DNA from: Ustilaginoidea virens
Lineage: Eukaryota > Ascomycota > Sordariomycetes > Hypocreales > Clavicipitaceae
Direction: 5' to 3'
Length of the DNA stretch: 64,000 bases
NCBI RefSeq assembly: GCF_000687475.1
Contig: NC_057318.1
Coordinates: 868,001 to 932,000 of the forward strand
A program made the position numbers and the translations under genes. The notes beneath the pieces are model-generated. The model had not been told where the DNA came from, searched no databases, and saw only the letters and a list, made by a program, of their open reading frames with translations. How positions within the stretch are numbered: position 1 is the stretch's first letter; each line of letters starts with the position of its first letter. Of this stretch, positions 9,981 through 21,392 are shown in pieces.

Positions 9981-10806
9981 ATGACATCCCCTCTACCTTC
10001 CGAAAACAAGGCAAAGATGGCTCGTGGTGGGCTGTACTTTGCCTTCACGCCAGAGCTACTCGCAGAACGCGCAAGGTGCAAAGCCGCCACGCGCGCATAC
10101 AATGCCGCCGAAGGGCAAGCATCCCGACGTGAAACCGTGCGCCTCTGGAGAGAGTGAGTTTCGCGGCTTGTAGGCCGTCGTTTTCCCTCCACTTCCCGCC
10201 AATCGCTTACCACGACTCCACGGCTCGTCCAGGTTGGTAGGTGATGCAAGCCCGCTGCCAACGGAACTGCCCGACGCCGCTGCCGACGAGGCTCAGTTTG
10301 ACCAAGAGCCAATCGTCGAAGCTCCCGTGCGTATGGACTATGGCACGCAGGTCAAGTTGGGCAAGGGCGTCTTCGTCAATGCCTATTCCACGTGGATTGA
10401 CACCTGCACAATAACCGTCGGCGCTCGCACCTTGCTCGGGCCCCATGTCTCGCTATACAGTGGCACGCATCCGTTGGAACCGGAAACCCGCAACGGCACC
10501 AAAGGTCCCGAGATGGGCAAGGAGATCGTCATCGGCGAAGACTGCTGGATCGGGGGAAATGTCACGATCCTTCCTGGCGTGACAATAGGCCGAGGCTCTA
10601 CAATTGGAGCAGCCAGTGTGGTCACAAAGGTATTGGCGCTTGCCTTTTCCAGTCAGACGCTGCATCGTAGAGAGGGCTGACCCGAGGTAAACCAGGATGT
10701 GCCCCCATTCCACGTAGCAGCAGGCAACCCGGCTCGCGTCCTACGCAAGATCGATTCCACCCTGGATGTTCAGCCAGCAAGAGCTGAGAGTGGGTCTTAT
10801 CGATAA
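9981..10806 (+). CDS. Maltose O-acetyltransferase-like hexapeptide acetyltransferase
   Basis: Three exons, 9981-10153, 10233-10629 and 10696-10806, encode 226 aa. The N terminus (about 1-55) fits the maltose-acetyltransferase cap domain that precedes the hexapeptide fold ('KMARGGLYFAF', then 'LAERARCK'). The rest is a left-handed beta helix of hexapeptide repeats, ending 'GEDCWIGGNVTILPGVTIG' and 'IGAASVVTK' followed by 'DVPPFHVAAGNPARVLRKI', the classic family C terminus. His in 'YSGTHPLEPETR' is the expected active-site residue. Such enzymes transfer acetyl from acetyl-CoA to a sugar or similar acceptor; the real substrate here is unknown. The acceptor at 10695 restores the VxxGNPAxxxRxI motif, which supports the third exon. 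A GTG-started extension upstream is not used. Confidence 0.88.
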
Positions 10807-11308
10807 GGCGCAGGCCGACCTAGGACAACTTTGTGGGCGTTGAACCATCCGGCGTCCTCTGTATCTTTTTCCCCTTCACTTTCTTTTTTTGTTTTTATGC
10901 AAGGGAGAAAATTACATATCAAGCTGCTCAACTTCATAACAGACTAATTGCATCTACCACCTCGTGCTGTTGGTTTTTCTACCTGGAAGTGGGCAGTCCC
11001 TCTTTGGCGCCCCACAGTATCGCACCTTTCCGCCCTGTCACATGACCAGATGTGCCAACCGGTAGATTGCCGCTTAAACTGCGAATGCGACAGACAAGAT
11101 CCTCGCGCTTGTCACGTCGCTCAGCTGCAGGGATATCTCGTTTCAAAGAGTCCAACTTGAGCGGCTGGTATCGATTCTCAACGGCGAAGCCTAGCTATGC
11201 AGCGTCCCTGCTCGCTTTTGTCTTGATTGCTTGTCCGTTTCCTTTCCGCAGGCTTTCGTCACCCACCACCACGTACATGCACGAGACTTGGTCTCGATAG
11301 CCACTTCA
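10807..11308. other. Intergenic, PFS2 upstream region
   Basis: The upstream region of PFS2, with T/C-rich patches near 10860-10900. No gene is seen. Confidence 0.5.
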
Positions 11309-13599
11309 ATGGCTTACGAGCCACGTGGTGACCACGGAGGAGGCGGCCAAGATGGTGCCTTTGTCAAAGTCCGAGGTCGAAGTGAGTAACTTTCATTCTG
11401 TTCCGACATATCGTCGACAGCGTCGTCTCCTTTCGGCGCCAAAGGTGGACGCTGAATGCTGGCTCATTGAGCTTCAGCATCCACGCAATGGCTTCGAGGA
11501 CTGGTTGGATCTTTTGTCATGAGTTTGCTGCTGCCAGTCACCAGCTTGTAGCCGAATCCCATGCCTGGTGCCTGAGCTTTAAACGTCTGATGATGAAACT
11601 TCCGGCCCAGTCCTGCTGAGCCTTGTTGGATGAAACCTGCTCCACCTACAGATCCCCCAAAATCGTATCTGTTGGCCAGTTTCGTGGCATGGCTGTATAC
11701 AATGCGGTCGTTTTCTTCTGCGCGAACATGTACTGACCCATAACCCAAGGACCTGTGACGGACTACAGCTCTACTGTCATACACTGGCTCCGGAATAGAT
11801 TACCCAATTATAAAGGCTCATACGATGGCGAGAGGGAGCGTCCCAGCGCAAGCTACATCGTGGATGTAAGTCCATAGGGCTGGCCAGCCATTGGCGCAAA
11901 CGTGGCCCAACAACTGACTTGTTCGAAGATGCTTCCACCGGCTGCGCGACCAACAAATGCGGCGGACACCATCCCTGCCAAACATCTTCACTCCTCGCTA
12001 AACAAGATCAAACATCCCATCAACGTCGTTCGATGGACGCCCGAAGGCCGCAGGCTGTTGACAGCGTCGACAAGCGGCGAATTCACGCTATGGAACGGAA
12101 CGGGCTTCAATTTCGAAACCATCATGCAAGCTCACGACTCCTCCATTCGCGCGTTGGAGTACTCTCACAGCGACGACTGGCTCATCTCGGGCGATCACGA
12201 CGGCCTGATCAAGTACTGGCAACCAAACTTCAACAACGTGCAAAGCATAAACGCGCACTCGGACCCGATTCGAGACCTGGCCTTTAGCCCCAACGACGCC
12301 AAGTTTGCGAGCGCGTCTGACGATTCGACCCTCAAAATCTTCGACTTTGCCCTGGGGCAGATGGAGTCCAAGCTCGAGGGGCACGGATGGGATGCCAAGA
12401 GCGTGGACTGGCACCCTACAAAGGGCCTGCTGGTTTCCGGATCAAAGGACCACCTGGTCAAGCTGTGGGATCCCAGGACGACGCGGTGCCTGACGACTCT
12501 CCACGGCCACAAGAGCACCATCACAAAAGTCATGTTTGAGAGGGTGCGGGGGGCCTGCCTGGCCACGTCGGCCCGGGACCAAACCGCCCGCGTGTTTGAC
12601 CTGAGGATGATGCGCGACATCTGCCTGCTCAAGGGCCACGAAAAGGACATTTCCACCCTCACGTTCCACCCCGTCCACGCCAACCTGCTCACGACGGGAG
12701 GCATGGACGGCTCCCTCTTCCACTACCTCCTGGACTCGCCGAACCCGCCGGCCGGCCAGCCGCTCACCGTCAGCCCCTACGACAGCATCGACCCGGCCTC
12801 GACCCCTGCCCAGTCCGTCTGGCCCATGCACAGGATACCCTTTGCGCACGACTACGCCATCTGGTCCCTCGACTGGCATCCGCTGGGCCACATCCTGGCG
12901 TCCGGCTCCAACGACCGCATCACGCGCTTCTGGACGAGAGCGCGACCCGGCGACTCGGACATATCCCAGGACAGGTACCACATTGGCGAAGCAGCCGCCG
13001 AGGCGCAAGGCACGTGGGATCGACGCGGGAACCGCCGCCAGCGCCAGGAAGAGGAGCAGCAAGAAATGGAGGACGAGATGGACGCCCTCGTCGACCAAGA
13101 CGCCCCGAAACCGCCTTCCATCCCCGCACGCCCCGGCATCCCCGGCCTGCCTCTCGGCGGCCGACCGGCCCCGCCAGGCCTCACCTCAGCCTTGCCGCCG
13201 CCGCCGCCACCCATCCCGGGCGTCGGGCTGCCGGGAGGGGCAAAGGGACCGCCCCCGCCTCCGTTCCCGTTCCCCGGTCTGAACGGGGCTCCCCCTCCGC
13301 CCTTGCCGGGCCTGGATCCCCATAACCCCCCGGATCCCGCAAAGCTCCTCGAGCTGATGAAGAAGGCCGGCGTGCCTCTCCCGCCCCCGGGGGCATTCCC
13401 GCCAGGCTTCATCCCCCCGCCGGGGAACGTGCCGCCCCCTCCGCCGGGAAATTTCCCGTTTCCCGTTCCGCCGCCGCCGCCGCCGCCGCACCAAGCGGAC
13501 GAGGAAAAGACGGAGTCGAGACGCAGGGCCCCGCTGCCCAGCCAGGAGGACAGCCTGCGGCAGGAGCAGCGGCAGGGTAGATACACAAGGGCTAGGTAG
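11309..13599 (+). CDS. PFS2: Polyadenylation factor subunit 2 (Pfs2, WD40)
   Basis: Three exons, 11309-11381, 11750-11865 and 11929-13599, encode 619 aa. Pfs2 (WDR33 in animals) is a scaffold of the cleavage and polyadenylation factor that helps recognise the poly(A) signal in the nucleus. Exon 1 gives '[18 protein letters not shown]'. Exon 2 supplies the conserved '[12 protein letters not shown]' and '[11 protein letters not shown]', and exon 3 continues directly with '[10 protein letters not shown]'. Seven WD40-type repeats fill about residues 90-430 ('[11 protein letters not shown]', '[12 protein letters not shown]', '[12 protein letters not shown]', '[11 protein letters not shown]'). The C-terminal 150 residues are a Pro/Gly-rich tail, usual in filamentous fungi. 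Intron 1 is long for this window (368 nt). Frame and phase agree at both junctions. It converges on NUC1. Confidence 0.93.
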
Positions 13600-14242
13600 A
13601 GCCTGCAACCTGATTCCACGTCAATGTACTACTATTCCCGGCTGTACCGCCGCCATGACCAGCCTCCTTTTTCTTCCGCAGGCCGACACGGAAGCCAGGA
13701 AAAGAAAACGGAACAAGCAAAAACGTCCGGGGGGGGGGAATGAACAAGGCCCCGATTTGGCTCGGCGGTTTCTGCGCCAAGGTGCATGTATATGCCGTCG
13801 TCGGCGTTTCTGGGCAAGAACAATCATCGTCGGGCCTTGGGGACTGGGAATCCTCGGCCAGGATTGATGGTACAGGTGGTCGATTCGTCAGGCAGGTATC
13901 TAATGTAAAAGCTACGGTAGTGTGCCAACGCAGCCCCGGCGTAGCCTTGCGCACGCGGTCTATATGAAGCGGTGACATGGACAGTATAAATACAGATGCT
14001 CCAAGACGTGGTCTTTGTCGCCGGAAAAAAACATGAAACACACACAAAAAGTAAAAAAAGAAAAAAAAAAGGAAACAAAAATGAAGCAAAAAACCCAAGC
14101 AAAGGGGCCACCGTCGCAATGCAAATACAACACAAGTAGTCGAAAAACACCCAGGCCCAGGGATGGAAAAACAGCAAAGGGGGCGCGAGTGCGCCCCCTT
14201 TCCGCCTCGGCCAGCTACAGTTGACACGTCGTGCGGGCGCAG
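13600..14242. other. Convergent 3' regions of PFS2 and NUC1
   Basis: An A-rich stretch at about 14020-14090 and other homopolymer-rich sequence lie between the stop codons. Both transcripts should end here. No gene is seen. Confidence 0.55.
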
Positions 14243-15310
14243 CTACGACGCCGGGGGCGAGGAGATGGCGCGCTGCTGGCCCTGGCCCTGGCCCTGGCCC
14301 TTGCCACCAAAGGCCTTTTGCTTGTCGGCAAAGTCGCGAATGACCAGGGCGCACGTGGTGTCGGCGCAGAGCCGCCTCCTCCTCGAGAGGGGCAGCTTGG
14401 CGGCGAACTCGAGACCGCTGGCGCGCTCGACGGCCTCGACGGGGACCTCAAAGTCGGTGATGGGCTTGTCGTTGGGGATGGGGGCGTTGGGCAGGACAAA
14501 GGCGCCGATGGCGACGTTGCCGCCGGCGCGGCCGTCCTCGGCGAAGATGACCTTATAGAAGTGCGTGGGCACGGCGATGGAGGGCGGGCTGCCAATCACC
14601 TCGTAGCGGACGTACCACTTGTCGTCGCGGGGGTCCTTGCGCGGCAGGTACAGCGGGCCGGTGGCGATGCGCACCGAGGGGTAGCGGCGGGTGAGGCGGC
14701 GGCAAAAGTCCTCAAAGTGCGACCAGTAGTCGCGGTTGAAGCCCTCGCCGACCTGGGGGCACATGTTGGTGAGGTAGAAGGTCTCGTTCATGGCCTGCTG
14801 GGACCACTTTGCGTCGGCGGCGGGCACCTGGTGGCCGCGGTCGTAGCCGCTGCGGAAGTAGTCCCTGAGCGCGCCGCGGAACTTGGCCGGCACGGCGTCG
14901 TCCTCGACGAAGACGCTGTGCTTGCGGTCGCCGCCGTGGCGCGCGAGCGACTCGGGCGTGATGTGCTCCACGACCCAGTGGGGGTTGCGCGTCCGGCGGT
15001 CGTAGCTGGATATCAGGGCCGAGCGCGTGGCGACGTCGGCCACGGGGCCGGGGAACCCGTACTCGAACAGGCCGGCGGGATTCACGGTGCCGGGCGCGGG
15101 CGCCGACGACGACGAAAAGACCTGCTGGGGGGGTATCGCCGACGAGGTGCCGCTGGGAGGGGGCGGGGCAGCAGCCGAGGCGGCGATTTGGGGCTCTGGC
15201 TTCTTGGCTTCCGGGGACGAGGGTTCTCGAAGAGAGTAGACGGCGGCGGTGAGGGCGGCGCCGCCTCCAGCACCGAGAGCGGCAATCATGGCGAGAGTCG
15301 ATTTAGACAT
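14243..15310 (-). CDS. NUC1: Mitochondrial DNA/RNA non-specific nuclease (Nuc1/EndoG)
   Basis: One exon, 355 aa from the ATG at 15310. The enzyme cuts DNA and RNA and in yeast and animals sits in the mitochondrion, with a role in mitochondrial nucleic-acid turnover and cell death. The signature DRGH is at about residues 157-160 ('YDRGHQVPAADAKWS'), with His as the catalytic base. It is followed by 'NETFYLTNMCPQ', whose Asn residues coordinate the metal. The first 30 residues are hydrophobic with few charges, consistent with a mitochondrial inner-membrane or import segment. A Pro/Ala/Ser linker precedes the nuclease domain. The start at 15310 has a strong context (gccaccATG); an in-frame ATG at 15358 would add 16 residues. 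The tail 'GKGQGQGQGQQ' comes from a short six-base repeat. Confidence 0.92.
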   Translation of the reverse strand: MSKSTLAMIAALGAGGGAALTAAVYSLREPSSPEAKKPEPQIAASAAAPPPPSGTSSAIPPQQVFSSSSAPAPGTVNPAGLFEYGFPGPVADVATRSALISSYDRRTRNPHWVVEHITPESLARHGGDRKHSVFVEDDAVPAKFRGALRDYFRSGYDRGHQVPAADAKWSQQAMNETFYLTNMCPQVGEGFNRDYWSHFEDFCRRLTRRYPSVRIATGPLYLPRKDPRDDKWYVRYEVIGSPPSIAVPTHFYKVIFAEDGRAGGNVAIGAFVLPNAPIPNDKPITDFEVPVEAVERASGLEFAAKLPLSRRRRLCADTTCALVIRDFADKQKAFGGKGQGQGQGQQRAISSPPAS

Positions 15311-16609
15311 GGTGGCGGAGGCGGAGGCAGCGGCGCGCGTCGCCTGGCCTGGTAGCATTTATATCTGGGGGAGGGAGCGGAAACCGGAGGCGGAAACGAG
15401 GCGAGGGGCGCGGGATGGGGGGGAAACACGCGTGGGCTGGCGAGAAGAGGGCTGATGTGATCAGGGGCTGGCGGGCGAGAGGGAGCGAGGAGTCATGAGA
15501 GGAGTTTGGCGAGGATGCTCACGGGATGGTTGATGGGTGCAGAGGCGCAGCGGAGCGCAGAACCATGTGCGGTGGGCCGGGGTCCAGCGTGACGGGATGT
15601 TCAACTATCCAGCACACGGAAGTCGGGACCACGTTGTGAAGTGGGTATTGGAGGCAACTCGGAAAGGGGGAAGGCAGAAGCGCGAGGAGGGAAAAATCGA
15701 ATAAAAAAAGAAATAAAAAGCTGCGATGGGTGGTGGTTGGAGTGAGTGGGACTTGGTGGAGTCAACAGGCGCCAGTGGGGGGGGGGGGCAGCTTCCGCCT
15801 GAGTGGGTCAGGGGACCTGGCTTGGACCCTGGGGCTCCTTCCCTTTGAGCCTGGCGCCAGCCATGTCATGTGCCCGGCTCCGCTGAACAAGAGCTTGGTT
15901 ATGCTGGTACCTGTTACTGCAGAGTTACTCCCGTACGCAGAGCACATCCATCGTCGCTTCATGCTCCATGCTCCATGGGGCGCAGTTCAGCCCTTTGCTT
16001 CGTCTCCGATTCCTCCATGTAGCGCAGGCTCGTGGTCGCGGCCCTGGCTCGCCCAGCTCCGCGGCACCTTCAGACATGCCCGACGTGCAGCTTGTGACTT
16101 GGCGCCCCTTGTGCGACATCACGGGATCCCGTGTCACTCCGTCTGCAACCACGCAAAGAAGCCCCACGGCGCCGGGACCGCCACAGAGCCAAGTCACCTG
16201 TCCGCGGGTTCTGCTCTGCGAACCAGGCCACGTCGACCGTGAACTCTGCGGCCAAGGCGCGGCGCAAGCAGACAGGCTCTGCGCCGTTCCTTTGCTGCCC
16301 GCCTTGCCTCTTCGCATGGTTAGGCCGCGGTGATGATGGGAGTGAATGTGAGTGAGCACCGGCATATAAACCTCGCACTATCGAGCTCACTGCGGTCTAC
16401 TTGGCCCGACTTGATAAAGAACATCATCTTCTGACGCTGTGGTGGACACTTGGACTTCTTGCGCGCCGACAGGCTTGTGCAAGCAGAGTCTTGTACCTCC
16501 CAACATGGGACTGGCGGTTGGGGAACGTACAAATCTCAGCATTACATACACGTTATCTCCTCAAGCACCGTGCTTCCTCCCCCATTGCAGCCCCAGGATG
16601 CTCCCCTTG
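15311..16609. other. Intergenic, NUC1 upstream region
   Basis: About 1.3 kb with no supported gene. The NUC1 promoter is purine-rich on the plus strand (15360-15720). A G10 run lies near 15777-15788. Short frames on both strands have no domain resemblance. Confidence 0.5.
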
Positions 16610-17291
16610 TCAAGTCGTCACTGTTCCCAGCAGAAAAGCCCCCACAGACGCCGCAACCGCCGCGCCGGCGTATCCAAAGAAGCTGGGCCGGCTATTGCCC
16701 TGGGCCTTGGAAGCTGTGGCGCTAGCTGCAGCAGTGATCCCCGAGATGGATGGCCTGGCGGCTGTGGTGGAGGCAACCGGTGTAGGAGGGTCAGTCGGTG
16801 CGGAGAGGCCAGTCGGGCAGTGCCAGTGGTCGCCTTCGGGAGTACACTCCTTTCCCGGGCCGTGATGGTCGTGCTCGTCGTCGCCTGTAGTTGGCGAGGC
16901 CCCGGGCTGAGTCTGCGCGGGAGGCGTAGCGGGCTGGGACACGCCGGAGGGACAATGCCAGTGATCATCGTGCGGCTGGCACGACCCGGCACCAGACGCT
17001 GTCACGGTATCGACGGCAGCGGTAGAAGAAGCGTGACAGTGCCCTGACTTGAATCAGTCTTTTTGCCTGACCGACGAGACGAGGGAGGGGGAATGCCCGG
17101 GTCCAGGGAGGAGACAACGTCACCAACTTACAGTGGTCACCATGTAGTCGGCAAAGTCCAGAACCAGTCGGCGAAGGAGGCAGCTGCATGGAGGCAGAGG
17201 AAGAGGTAGCATCAGACGCGGCAGTCATGGTCTGGGCTGTCACACAGGCAGCCTTGCCGATGAGACAGAGAAGCAGCGAGTTTAGCAACAT
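16610..17291 (-). CDS. Secreted GPI-type protein with three C-x2-[HE]-x-DHWHC motifs
   Basis: Two exons, 17132-17291 and 16610-17043, encode 197 aa. Residues 1-20 form a signal peptide ('MLLNSLLLCLIGKAACVTAQ'). Residues 173-197 are a hydrophobic C terminus after a Ser/Ala/Gly stretch, the pattern of a GPI-anchor signal. The mature part carries three copies of a Cys/His motif: CRLHGDHWHC (47-56), CQPHDDHWHC (75-84) and CTPEGDHWHC (120-129), separated by Thr/Pro/Ser-rich linkers. The splice joins GACCACT to GGCACTGT and regenerates the Trp of the first motif, which strongly supports the intron. Proteins with this repeated DHWHC motif occur in other ascomycetes, but I know of no proven function. 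The Cys/His/Asp pattern suggests metal binding or disulfide-linked wall attachment; that is inference. Confidence 0.8.
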
Positions 17292-17506
17292 TTCTCCCTC
17301 TTTTTTTTTTTGAATGCGTTCTGATACGGGAATTTGACGGAGCAGGCAAGGCACAAGGAAGCTTCCGCGTGGCAGTTGACAAAGGGCAGCGAATTTACAC
17401 ACGAGGTCGTCACGGACGGTCAAGCACGCAAAATGGCTTTTTGTCCACCCCTTGTTCTGCTGGTTGAATCGTCAAGTGCCCTACTCTATTGGATATTTCT
17501 GCAGGC

Positions 17507-17541
17507 TATATATATACATATATGTATGTGTGTGTGTGTGC
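17507..17541. repeat. TA/TG dinucleotide microsatellite
   Basis: Alternating purine-pyrimidine sequence: TATATATACATATATGTATG followed by about seven TG units. It is in intergenic DNA and could form Z-DNA; no function is implied. Confidence 0.85.
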
Positions 17542-18681
17542 TATGTAGGTCCAAGAAACGAGCGCAAGACAAGTTTGCAGTCAGCTTGCAAGCCCCATGC
17601 TGTCGTTTTCCCCCACCAGCCCGGGCCTAGTCCAGCTAAACGCCAAGAGGTGGCGTTTGCGAGAACCTCTGTGGACGGACATGGGAACATGAGGTCGAGC
17701 CGGGCGTGGCAAGCATCAACGACGAGAGCGGCGCGACAAGAGTCGGCGGCAAATTTTCCCTCGTGTTTGACAAGCTTGGCGTGTCCCGTCCTCTTGATCG
17801 TGGTATGTGGGTTCGCCAATGGCCGCACCGGGTCAGGCACCTTGATGTCTGCATGATCCATCCGAGTGGTTCAAGGGTTGTTTTTCCAAGCCGGCCAGGG
17901 ATACGGTCGGGGACCGTGCAATGGTCAACATGAGCATCATCTGCAGAGGATTCTTTCCCGGGGCCGGAATACCTGCGTCGGGCATTAGGATGGGAAGCAG
18001 AGATTCAAAAGAGGAGGATTTGACAGATTTGACAAATGAAATGAATGACCTACATCGGTGCCTGCTTGCATGTGCTCTTCCCGATGGGCATTCAGCGGGG
18101 CTTCAGCGGCGCTTTAGCGGGGCCCTGGCGGGGCCTTGGCGGGGCTTTGATGGCGGCTGGGATTGTGATTGATGGCTTCGATTCGCATTGTGAACAATTG
18201 GGAAAGTGCTCCCCAACCGTTGCCTACCGTGTACTCCGTAGCATGCTATGTTTGTACGTATGCATGCATGTATTTGTGTATGTGCATACATACCTAGGAA
18301 AGCAGTCAGTCTGGTGCACCTTGGCCGCTTTACTGCAGAGACTGAACCGAACCTTGCCGCAGACGTCCTGGGCCATGGGCACTTGCAGTCTGGTCCCTTC
18401 TGGCGCACCACCACGCACTCGTCCGTCGCTCATGACTCCACAGACGCGTCCATCACGCTTTGGATTATAGTGGAAACGATTCGAATCCACCTGGTTTCCG
18501 TGCAGCTTTCATCGCGGGGGAAAGAGCGAAAGAGGGAAACACAAGACTCATTTCGGCGACCTTTTTAGTCCCGGGACGACGTTGGCCACCAGCAAGCGGT
18601 CACGGACTGTCAACTAGCACGCACCGGTTTTGAGAACCTCTATGGACAAAAATTTTGACAATGTCGAGCTACGCGTGCCGT

Positions 18682-18698
18682 ACGGAGTAGTACTCCGT
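18682..18698. repeat. TACGGAGTA-type palindrome
   Basis: ACGGAGTA (18682-18689) and TACTCCGT (18691-18698) are exact reverse complements around one G. The same 'TACTCCGTA' core recurs in several other spacers of the window. Confidence 0.75.
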
Positions 18699-19532
18699 GC
18701 AACCTCCCGCCCTTGATCCTCCCCGACGCCGCCACCCCTGCATGGCTCACCACAGCCGGCTTCCGACTCTTGCCCTTTCTTCTTCTTCCAGCGCTTCTCC
18801 TCCTTGACTGCCAAGTTGTCCCGCGCATGAAGAACTGTTCAACGTCGAGCTTGTTCAGCCAACTTCCTCGGTCGTCCATCCTGGCGACATCACCCTTTCC
18901 TGCACGGGTACATTTTTACCGGCATTTTCCTGTCTTTCGGCTCGCGCATTTGTGTTCGTCTCTCGTCGTTCCCAGCCTAAATAAACCGTCTCGTAGACGA
19001 CCCGCCTACTTTGTCGATAGCCTTTGTCGGTAGCCTTTGTCGATAGCGGTCGTCGGTTGTCGATGGCCGATAGCGCCGAGTCTTGTGTGCTCTTTTGTCC
19101 CATCGAAAACTGCCGCTGCCGCTGCCACATACTACAGTACATCATCATTCTAGCGCCCCCGCATTGTTTTGCTTAGCTTCATTGCGGCAAACGTCCCGGC
19201 TTCATTCCTTCTCACATTGTTCAAGAATAGATTCGGATCCCTGACGGGTGCCCGTCGGTCGATACGTCAGCGACGCCACAGGAACGAACCCCCCCCCCCT
19301 CTCCGGTGCCTTGTAGCGGCTGCATCTCAACCAAGCGTCGTCTCTGTGGCTCGACGATTCATTCCTCAACGAGCCAGCCTTTTTTATCGTCGAATACCGC
19401 CCCAGAACAGTTATAACACCTATGCCGCCCCCCTCCTTCTTTCCGGATCGTCAGCTCTACGCCGCTACAGCAATCATATGGCTGCGTAGTTCAACCTTCC
19501 TTGCAATCCGTAGTGAGGAGCAGTCGCCAGCC

Positions 19533-21392
19533 ATGGAGCTGGCTGCTGAGAGTGTCGACAATGACACCAGAGGATGGATCATGTGCGTTGTCAGTGGCAT
19601 AGGTGCGTTTTATTTCCGCGAATCTCGTGGCCGTTTGAATTTCCGTCGTCGAAGAGCTACTAAGCCGTCACCGGGAAAAGCATGCGTATTTGGCGCTTCG
19701 ATTGTTTGCGTCGACTTCCTTGTCCGCCTCATTCCAGGCAAGCGCAACTTTCGCATCCAGGACAGCAACGTCTTCCTGGCGAGTTCGCTGTCTCTGAGCT
19801 TCGGCGTCATGGTGAGATACTGCAACATGAACCCGATTTCCATTGCCTCTGCCCAACAAGAAAAGACGAAAAGAAGGAACCAAAGGAGGACGACTATGCG
19901 GACTAGTTTCCCCACCAGCTGACGCATTTCGTTTCTTGCGCAGATGTTCTCCGCATTGTACAGCATGCTGCCCGAGTCAAAAGACTACCTCAAAAAGGAC
20001 GGCTGGGATGATCTGTCGGCGGGCTTGGTCATCATGGCTTGCTTCATTGCAGGCTTCTTTGGCATCCAGGCCGTTTCGCGTCTTCTACACCGGCATATCC
20101 CCTCCCACGTTGTCGATTGTGACCACACACATGACGATCGGCCCCCACAGGACGGTCAGTTGTGTAACCATGACCGCAGACAATCCAGGGTTAGCCGAGC
20201 CCGCAGACGACTATCCCGGCCGCGCTCGTCCCAAGCACTCGCTGCCAACAAGCTGGCTGCCGTCGACCAGGGCCCTGGAAACGGGTTCGCACCCGCCGCC
20301 GAGTCGACACCTCTCCTGCCGTCGTCGACGGCCGAGCCGGATGTGAATGGATCCCATCAATCGCAGAAGAGGCAGGCCTCAGTTCGAGGTGATGAATCGT
20401 CGCAACGGGCTGCCAGTCCCTTGGTCGCTGTGCGCCACCGCGCGACAACCGATCTGGAAGCCGTCCCTCGTCGCCCGTCAATGTACGACGTCCAGAAGCG
20501 TCTCATGTCATTTGTCAAGGACACCAAATGTAATTGCGACGAGGGAGGTTCCTGTTACGGCTACACGGATCCTTGTGGCCAGGAATGCTTCAAACACCTC
20601 TCCACACGAACGTCTCAGCGGTCTTCGCACAGCGGCCCCCGCCAATCTGTCCTGTTGCGAACTAGCACAGGCCCGTTCTACCCTCATTCCGCGTCTTTGT
20701 TCCACGGCGCCGACGGCCACGACCACGGGTCCCAACTTGACCGACCCGTCAGCCCCCTCTTTCAAACAAGCAGGGCCGCGTCCCGAGAGCAGCTGCTGTC
20801 GCCCACCGACGAAGAGACTGAACTGGAAACCGGCCCTTACTCTTGCTGTCCATCCGTCAAGCAGGATGAGGAAGATGTCCAAGGTCAACAGCACCACCAT
20901 CACGTCCCTGCCAACGCCTTCCTCTCCATCGGTCTGCAGACCTCCATCGCCATTGCCCTTCACAAGTTTCCCGAAGGCTTCATCACCTACGCCACCAACC
21001 ACGCCAACCCTGCTCTCGGCTTCAACGTCTTCATGGCCTTGTTTGTTCACAACATCTCGGAAGGCTTTGCAATGTGCCTACCCCTGTACATGGCTCTCGG
21101 ATCCCGCTGGCGCGCCATGGCGTGGTCCGCCGTTCTCGGCGGGCTCTCCCAGCCTGTAGGCGCCGGCCTGGCTGCGCTGTGGTTCAAGCTGGCGCAGCGG
21201 TCCAACATTGCGCCAAACGCCGTAGTGTACGCGTGTTTGTTTGCGAGCACATCGGGCATCATGGTCAGCGTGGGATTGCAGTTATTCGTCGAGGGCTTGA
21301 GCCTGAACCACAATCGAAACTTGTGCATCTTCTTTGGTTTCTTGGGTATGGCGTTGCTGGGACTGAGCAACGCATTGTTTGCGGCGCACTAG
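19533..21392 (+). CDS. ZRT3: ZIP-family zinc transporter, Zrt3-like
   Basis: Three exons, 19533-19602, 19681-19811 and 19944-21392, encode 549 aa. ZRT3 in yeast releases zinc from the vacuole; the same role is likely here. Exons 1-2 give 'DNDTRGWIMCVVSGIA', then 'RNFRIQDSNVFLASSLSLS', the conserved N-terminal membrane region. A long polar loop (about residues 110-400) has a 'DCDHTHDD' His/Asp cluster and a Cys-rich patch ('CNCDEGGSCYGYTDPCGQEC'). The C-terminal ZIP core has 'IALHKFPEGFITYATNH' and 'FVHNISEGFAM', whose His/Glu residues form the metal site, and three further membrane spans to the end. Exon 2 begins at the acceptor AAAAG 19680, which restores phase. The large His/Cys loop suggests metal sensing, but that is inference. 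Confidence 0.88.

Larger units (their letters stand above)
17292..19532. other. Intergenic, 2.2 kb, repeat-rich
   Basis: No supported gene. It contains an alternating TA/TG tract (listed), G/C-rich 'ggggccttggc'-like repeats near 18118-18150, a TACTCCGTA palindrome (listed), and repeats of 'tttgtcgatagc' at about 19010-19050 that belong to the promoter or leader of the zinc carrier gene. Confidence 0.5.

Noticed and set aside
11464..11784. Minus-strand frame of 106 codons inside PFS2 intron 1
   Set aside because: It overlaps the well-supported PFS2 exon 2 on the other strand and shows no domain.
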